Source of the DNA: S012-109 sp964425105
GTDB taxonomy: Bacteria; Pseudomonadota; Gammaproteobacteria; SZUA-140
DNA: 64,000 nucleotides
Assembly: GCA_964425105.1 (NCBI GenBank)
Contig: CAYRLE010000003.1
Coordinates: 5,549-69,548 of the forward strand
Reading direction: 5' to 3'
Shown: positions 61,156 through 64,000 of the stretch, in pieces
How the letters are laid out: every line of letters begins with the position of its first letter
Position numbering within the stretch: position 1 is the first letter of the stretch
Notes under the pieces: model-generated
What the model was told of the DNA's origin: nothing
Databases searched by the model: none
Seen by the model: the letters and a program-made list of their open reading frames with translations, nothing else
Translations under genes and position numbers: made by a program

Positions 61156-61613
61156 ACTACTGGCTCTTGAAATCGGAACCCTCGGCGTTCAGCATCGACG
61201 ACCTGCGGCAGGCGCGGGACGGCCGCGATCACTGGGACGGCGTACGCAACTATCAGGCGCGTAATTTCATCCGTGCCATGCAACAAGGTGACCAAGCCTT
61301 CTTCTATCACTCCAACTGCCCTCAGCCCGGCATTGTCGGCATCGTGGAGATCTGCCGTGCCGCCTATCCCGACTTCACGGCCCTTGACCCCGACAGCCCT
61401 TATTACGATCCCAAGAGCGACCCTGACAATCCCCGCTGGTATATGATGGACGTCCGTTACCGACGCAAGTTCCCGCATCTCATCGGGCTCGCGGAATTGA
61501 AACAACACGACGCGCTGCAGGCACTACCCCTGGTGCGGCGCGGCAACCGCCTCTCCATCATGCCGGTCGGCAAGATGGAATGGCATTACATCCTGCAACT
61601 GGCAGATCAGTAA
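61152..61613 (+). CDS. EVE domain protein (THYN1-like)
   Basis: Protein of 153 residues consisting of one EVE/PUA-like domain, recognised by MNYWLLKSEPSAFSIDDL, WDGVRNYQARNFIRAM, GDQAFFYHSNCPQPGIVG and WYMMDVRYRRKF. EVE domains bind modified bases in nucleic acids; the target of this stand-alone form is unknown. The start overlaps the fau stop by 4 nt. Confidence 0.92.
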   Translation: MNYWLLKSEPSAFSIDDLRQARDGRDHWDGVRNYQARNFIRAMQQGDQAFFYHSNCPQPGIVGIVEICRAAYPDFTALDPDSPYYDPKSDPDNPRWYMMDVRYRRKFPHLIGLAELKQHDALQALPLVRRGNRLSIMPVGKMEWHYILQLADQ

Positions 61614-61979
61614 GCCGCTCATTGCCTCACCCCCATCAGCGCAGTCATGCGGCAGTGCCCACACAACAAAAACCCTGCATTTCTTTTCTCAGCATACGAC
61701 TGCGCCTTGCCTGCCTCTGCCTCACCCCGCCCCCTGGCGCCCCTGCCTCAGAGACTCCTCTTCCAAGCACTCAATGTACGTTTTCGCACTTTATTTACAG
61801 CACTTCTGCAACCCTGCATCAATTTTCCCCAAGCATCGATACCACACTATCACCGTGCGCAAAAAAGATTGAGCCTGTATTGCCAGGCACTGCTTTTCGT
61901 CGACCCCAAGCATTGCTATTCAAGAATAAAAAACGATCGTCGATACCCTTTCTCGAACATAAATTTTTTTTCGCAAAGA
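61614..61979. other. Intergenic region without a recognisable gene
   Basis: About 370 bp downstream of the EVE gene. Open frames exist in all phases, but they overlap each other, lack homology by eye and have no ribosome binding site. The second half is AT-rich and leads into the promoter of the histone-like gene. Confidence 0.6.
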
Positions 61980-62008
61980 CTGGCATTATGTGGAAAGATG
62001 TTTATACT
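61980..62008 (+). promoter_or_regulatory. Sigma70-type promoter of the histone-like gene
   Basis: -35 CTGGCA (61980-61985), 17-bp spacer, -10 TATACT (62003-62008), preceded by an AT-rich stretch with eight T (61963-61971) that could act as an UP element. The start codon follows at 62039 behind GGAGG. Confidence 0.65.
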
Positions 62009-62038
62009 TAACTGCGTTTAACACTTGGAGGACATACA

Positions 62039-62326
62039 ATGGCCACAAAAAAATCTGTCGCCAAAAAGAGAGTAGTCAGCAAGAAGAAGGCTGCTACCAA
62101 GAAGAAAGCAACCGCCAAGAAAAAGACAGTAACAAAGAAAAAGGTTGCCACTAAAAAGAAAGCCGCTGCCAAGAAGAAAACGGCAGTAAAGAAAAAAGCA
62201 GCCACCAAGAAGAAAGCAGCAGCAAAGAAAAAAGTAGCCACCAAGAAGAGAGCAGCAACCAAAAAGAAGACTGCAGCAAAGAAAAAAGCAGCGACCAAGA
62301 AGAAGGCCGCCGCCAAAAAGAAGTAA
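62039..62326 (+). CDS. Lysine/alanine-rich histone H1-like protein
   Basis: Protein of 95 residues made almost only of Lys, Ala, Thr and Val in repeats of the type KKKAATKKKAAAKKK. Roughly half the residues are lysine and there are no acidic residues, so it should coat DNA or RNA non-specifically. It resembles the C-terminal tails of eukaryotic H1 and bacterial H1-like proteins (AlgP, HctB class) but lacks any folded domain. It has its own promoter, a strong GGAGG site and a strong terminator, suggesting high expression. Repeat number may vary between strains. Confidence 0.9.
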   Translation: MATKKSVAKKRVVSKKKAATKKKATAKKKTVTKKKVATKKKAAAKKKTAVKKKAATKKKAAAKKKVATKKRAATKKKTAAKKKAATKKKAAAKKK

Positions 62327-62354
62327 CAGGGCGTGACGCAGTAATGCCCCTGAA

Positions 62355-62390
62355 ATGTAAAAAGGCCCGCTTAGGCGGGCCTTTTTACAT
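62355..62390. terminator. Bidirectional Rho-independent terminator
   Basis: Perfect 16-bp stem ATGTAAAAAGGCCCGC / GCGGGCCTTTTTACAT with a TTAG loop, between the converging histone-like gene and ilvA. The A and T runs flanking the GC core serve both directions. Confidence 0.93.
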
Positions 62391-62410
62391 GGTGGCGCCG
62401 AGAAATTCCC

Positions 62411-63934
62411 TCAGCAGACAGCCCCCAGAAACAGTTTGTAGGCGGGATTGCCCGTCTCCTCCCAGTAATCGTACTTCAGCGTATCCAGAAAGGATTGCAA
62501 CTCTCTCTTGTCCGCGTCCGGCACCTGGACCCCTACCAGAACCCGGCCATAGGCAGCACCATGGTTGCGATAGTGGAAGAGGCTGATATTCCAGCGCTGA
62601 CCGATGCAACTCAGAAAATCCAGCAGGGCACCGGGCCGCTCGGGAAACTCGAAGCGATAGAGAGTCTCATCCAGCACATGGGCGGCACGGCCGCCCACCA
62701 TGTAACGCACATGGAGCTTGGCCATCTCATTGTCCGTCAAATCGACGACCGGATAATCACGCTTGCGCAACTGGGCAATGAGTTCGTTTTTCTCCTCGGC
62801 TCCGCGGTTGAGCTGGATACCGGCAAACACATGAGCCTGCTTGGGATCGGCATAACGGTAATTGAATTCCGTGACACCCCGTTTGCCGAGGATACGGCAG
62901 AATTTCAGAAAACTGCCCGGCCGCTCGGGGATGGTCACCGCCAGCAGGGCCTCGCGGCGCTCACCCACTTCGGCACGCTCCGCGACATGGCGCAGGCGGT
63001 CGAAATTGACATTGGCGCCGCTGTTGATGGCCACCAGGCGCCTGCCGCGCAGCTTCTGGCGCTGCACGTATTTTTTGAGCCCCGCCACCGCCAGCGCACC
63101 GGCCGGTTCGGCGATGGTGCGGGTATCATCGAAGATGTCCTTGATAGCGGCACAGATCTCATCGGTGCTCACCAGGATCACGCTGTCCACGCAGTCGCGG
63201 GCGATGCGGAAGGGTTCCTTGCCCACCTGGCGCACCGCCACACCATCGGCGAAGATTCCCACTTGGTCCAGCACCACGCGGCGCTTCTTTTGCAGAGCGG
63301 CGTGGAGACAGGGGGCATCCTTGGGCTCGACCCCGATGATCTTGATGCGCGGATAGAGGGCCTTGACATAGGCAGCGATGCCCGCCACCAGGCCGCCGCC
63401 GCCCACCGGCACGAAGATGGCATACAGGTCTTCGGCGCAGTACTGGAGAATCTCCGCGGCGATGGTCCCCTGACCGGCGATCACATCGGGATCGTCATAG
63501 GGATGGATAAAGGTCATCTGCTGCTCACGGCCCAAGGCCTGGGCCTGTTCACAGGCCTCGTCGTAGGTGTCGCCGTGCAATATCACTCGACCACCCAGAC
63601 GGCGCACCGCCTCCACCTTGATAGCGGGCGTGGTCTGGGGCATGACGATGAGCGACTTGATGCCCAGCTTGCGGGCCGCCAGGGCCACGCCTTGGGCGTG
63701 GTTGCCGGCGGAGGCCGCGATCACACCGCGCTCACGGGCGGCCGGCCGCAGATGCACCATCTTGTTGTAGGCGCCACGCAGCTTGAAGGAAAACACCGGC
63801 TGCAGGTCCTCGCGCTTGAGCAGCACCTCGTTGCCGAGACGGCCAGACAAGGTTTCCATACGCTCCAACGGCGTCTTCCGGGCCACGTCATAGACCCGCG
63901 CCTTGAGTATTCTGTTCAGATAATGATTACGCAT
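62411..63934 (-). CDS. ilvA: Threonine ammonia-lyase, biosynthetic
   Basis: PLP enzyme making 2-oxobutanoate for isoleucine synthesis. The 507 residues have the PLP lysine K51 in SFKLRGAYNK, ASAGNHAQGVALAA, the phosphate-binding VPVGGGGLVAGIA, and two C-terminal ACT-like domains (about 325-505) that mediate isoleucine and valine control. Length matches the E. coli enzyme (514). A six-copy heptamer array lies 12 bp upstream of the ATG. No attenuator is visible in the remaining sequence. Confidence 0.96.
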   Translation of the reverse strand: MRNHYLNRILKARVYDVARKTPLERMETLSGRLGNEVLLKREDLQPVFSFKLRGAYNKMVHLRPAARERGVIAASAGNHAQGVALAARKLGIKSLIVMPQTTPAIKVEAVRRLGGRVILHGDTYDEACEQAQALGREQQMTFIHPYDDPDVIAGQGTIAAEILQYCAEDLYAIFVPVGGGGLVAGIAAYVKALYPRIKIIGVEPKDAPCLHAALQKKRRVVLDQVGIFADGVAVRQVGKEPFRIARDCVDSVILVSTDEICAAIKDIFDDTRTIAEPAGALAVAGLKKYVQRQKLRGRRLVAINSGANVNFDRLRHVAERAEVGERREALLAVTIPERPGSFLKFCRILGKRGVTEFNYRYADPKQAHVFAGIQLNRGAEEKNELIAQLRKRDYPVVDLTDNEMAKLHVRYMVGGRAAHVLDETLYRFEFPERPGALLDFLSCIGQRWNISLFHYRNHGAAYGRVLVGVQVPDADKRELQSFLDTLKYDYWEETGNPAYKLFLGAVC

Positions 63935-63946
63935 ACGACTGTGGGC

Positions 63947-63988
63947 TCCTCACTCCTCACTCCTCACTCCTCACTCCTCACTCCTCAC
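63947..63988. repeat. Six exact copies of TCCTCAC upstream of ilvA
   Basis: Perfect tandem heptamer, read GTGAGGA on the ilvA strand, so AGGAG recurs every 7 nt. The last AGGAG ends 11 nt before the ATG. Whether an inverted partner exists beyond the window edge cannot be seen. Confidence 0.95.
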
Positions 63989-64000
63989 AGAATCACATTA

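Noticed and set aside
61580..62021. Overlapping small frames between the EVE and histone-like genes
   Set aside because: They overlap each other and the EVE gene end, with no motif or start signal.

Overview
The window is a high-GC gammaproteobacterial chromosome segment with ordinary housekeeping gene content. Gene order matches the Pseudomonas/Chromatiales type: def-fmt-rsmB-DUF4390-ntrY; LysM-dprA-smg-topA; dapF-DUF484-xerC; hslVU-DUF971-ubiE-ubiJ-ubiB; gpmI-envC-ctpA-deacetylase; rhodanese-secB-gpsA; and ygfB-pepP-ubiH-ubiI divergent from zapA-6S RNA-fau. A sulfite reductase/TusA fusion beside a TauE/SafE permease and a CysB regulator hints at a sulfur-metabolising member of the Chromatiales or a neighbouring order, but the species cannot be named from sequence alone. 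No rRNA, tRNA, CRISPR array, phage or complete insertion sequence was seen.

Layout. 1-5637 (minus): NtrY kinase (cut by the window edge), DUF4390, rsmB, fmt, def. 5915-11294 (plus): LysM protein, dprA, smg, topA. 11446-15778: cysB (minus), then tauE and the sulfite reductase/TusA fusion (plus). 15969-24117 (minus): a five-gene fatty-acid operon, fadE-thiolase-fadJ-acyl-CoA ligase-thioesterase. 24362-29291 (plus): xthA, old yellow enzyme, ubiD, patatin. 29370-32037 (minus): DUF3135, SLC13 transporter, MarC. 32158-40503 (plus): dapF, DUF484, xerC, hslV, hslU, DUF971, ubiE, ubiJ, ubiB. 40590-46635 (minus): yajL, divergent polysaccharide deacetylase, ctpA, envC, gpmI. 46932-53430 (plus): rhodanese, secB, gpsA, murU, a GCS2-type ligase, an AstE/AspA-type hydrolase, a diguanylate cyclase. 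53432-59367 (minus): CPA1 antiporter, ubiI, ubiH, pepP, ygfB. 59633-62326 (plus): small coiled-coil protein, zapA, 6S RNA, fau, EVE protein, lysine-rich histone-like protein. 62411-63934 (minus): ilvA. Ubiquinone synthesis is spread over three places (ubiD; ubiE-J-B; ubiH-I).

The signal not explained by genes is a set of about fifteen intergenic arrays of 7-bp tandem units. Most have the form GTRAKGN (GTGATGA, GTAATGA, GTGAGGC), with two further unit types (ATACAAG, GGACTGA). In most loci a short array on one strand is followed 20-100 bp later by its inverted counterpart, so the locus can fold into a long hairpin. Some arrays run into genes and supply their last codons and stop. One exact six-copy array sits just upstream of ilvA and presents a Shine-Dalgarno core every 7 bases. 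Two other repeat types occur: small GGTGGGC-NNN-GCCCRCC palindromes and an 80-bp element with 17-bp inverted ends.

The only assembly gap (100 N at 38294-38393, inside ubiJ) is flanked by two identical 55-bp copies. Collapsing them restores an intact reading frame, so ubiJ is probably whole in the organism.
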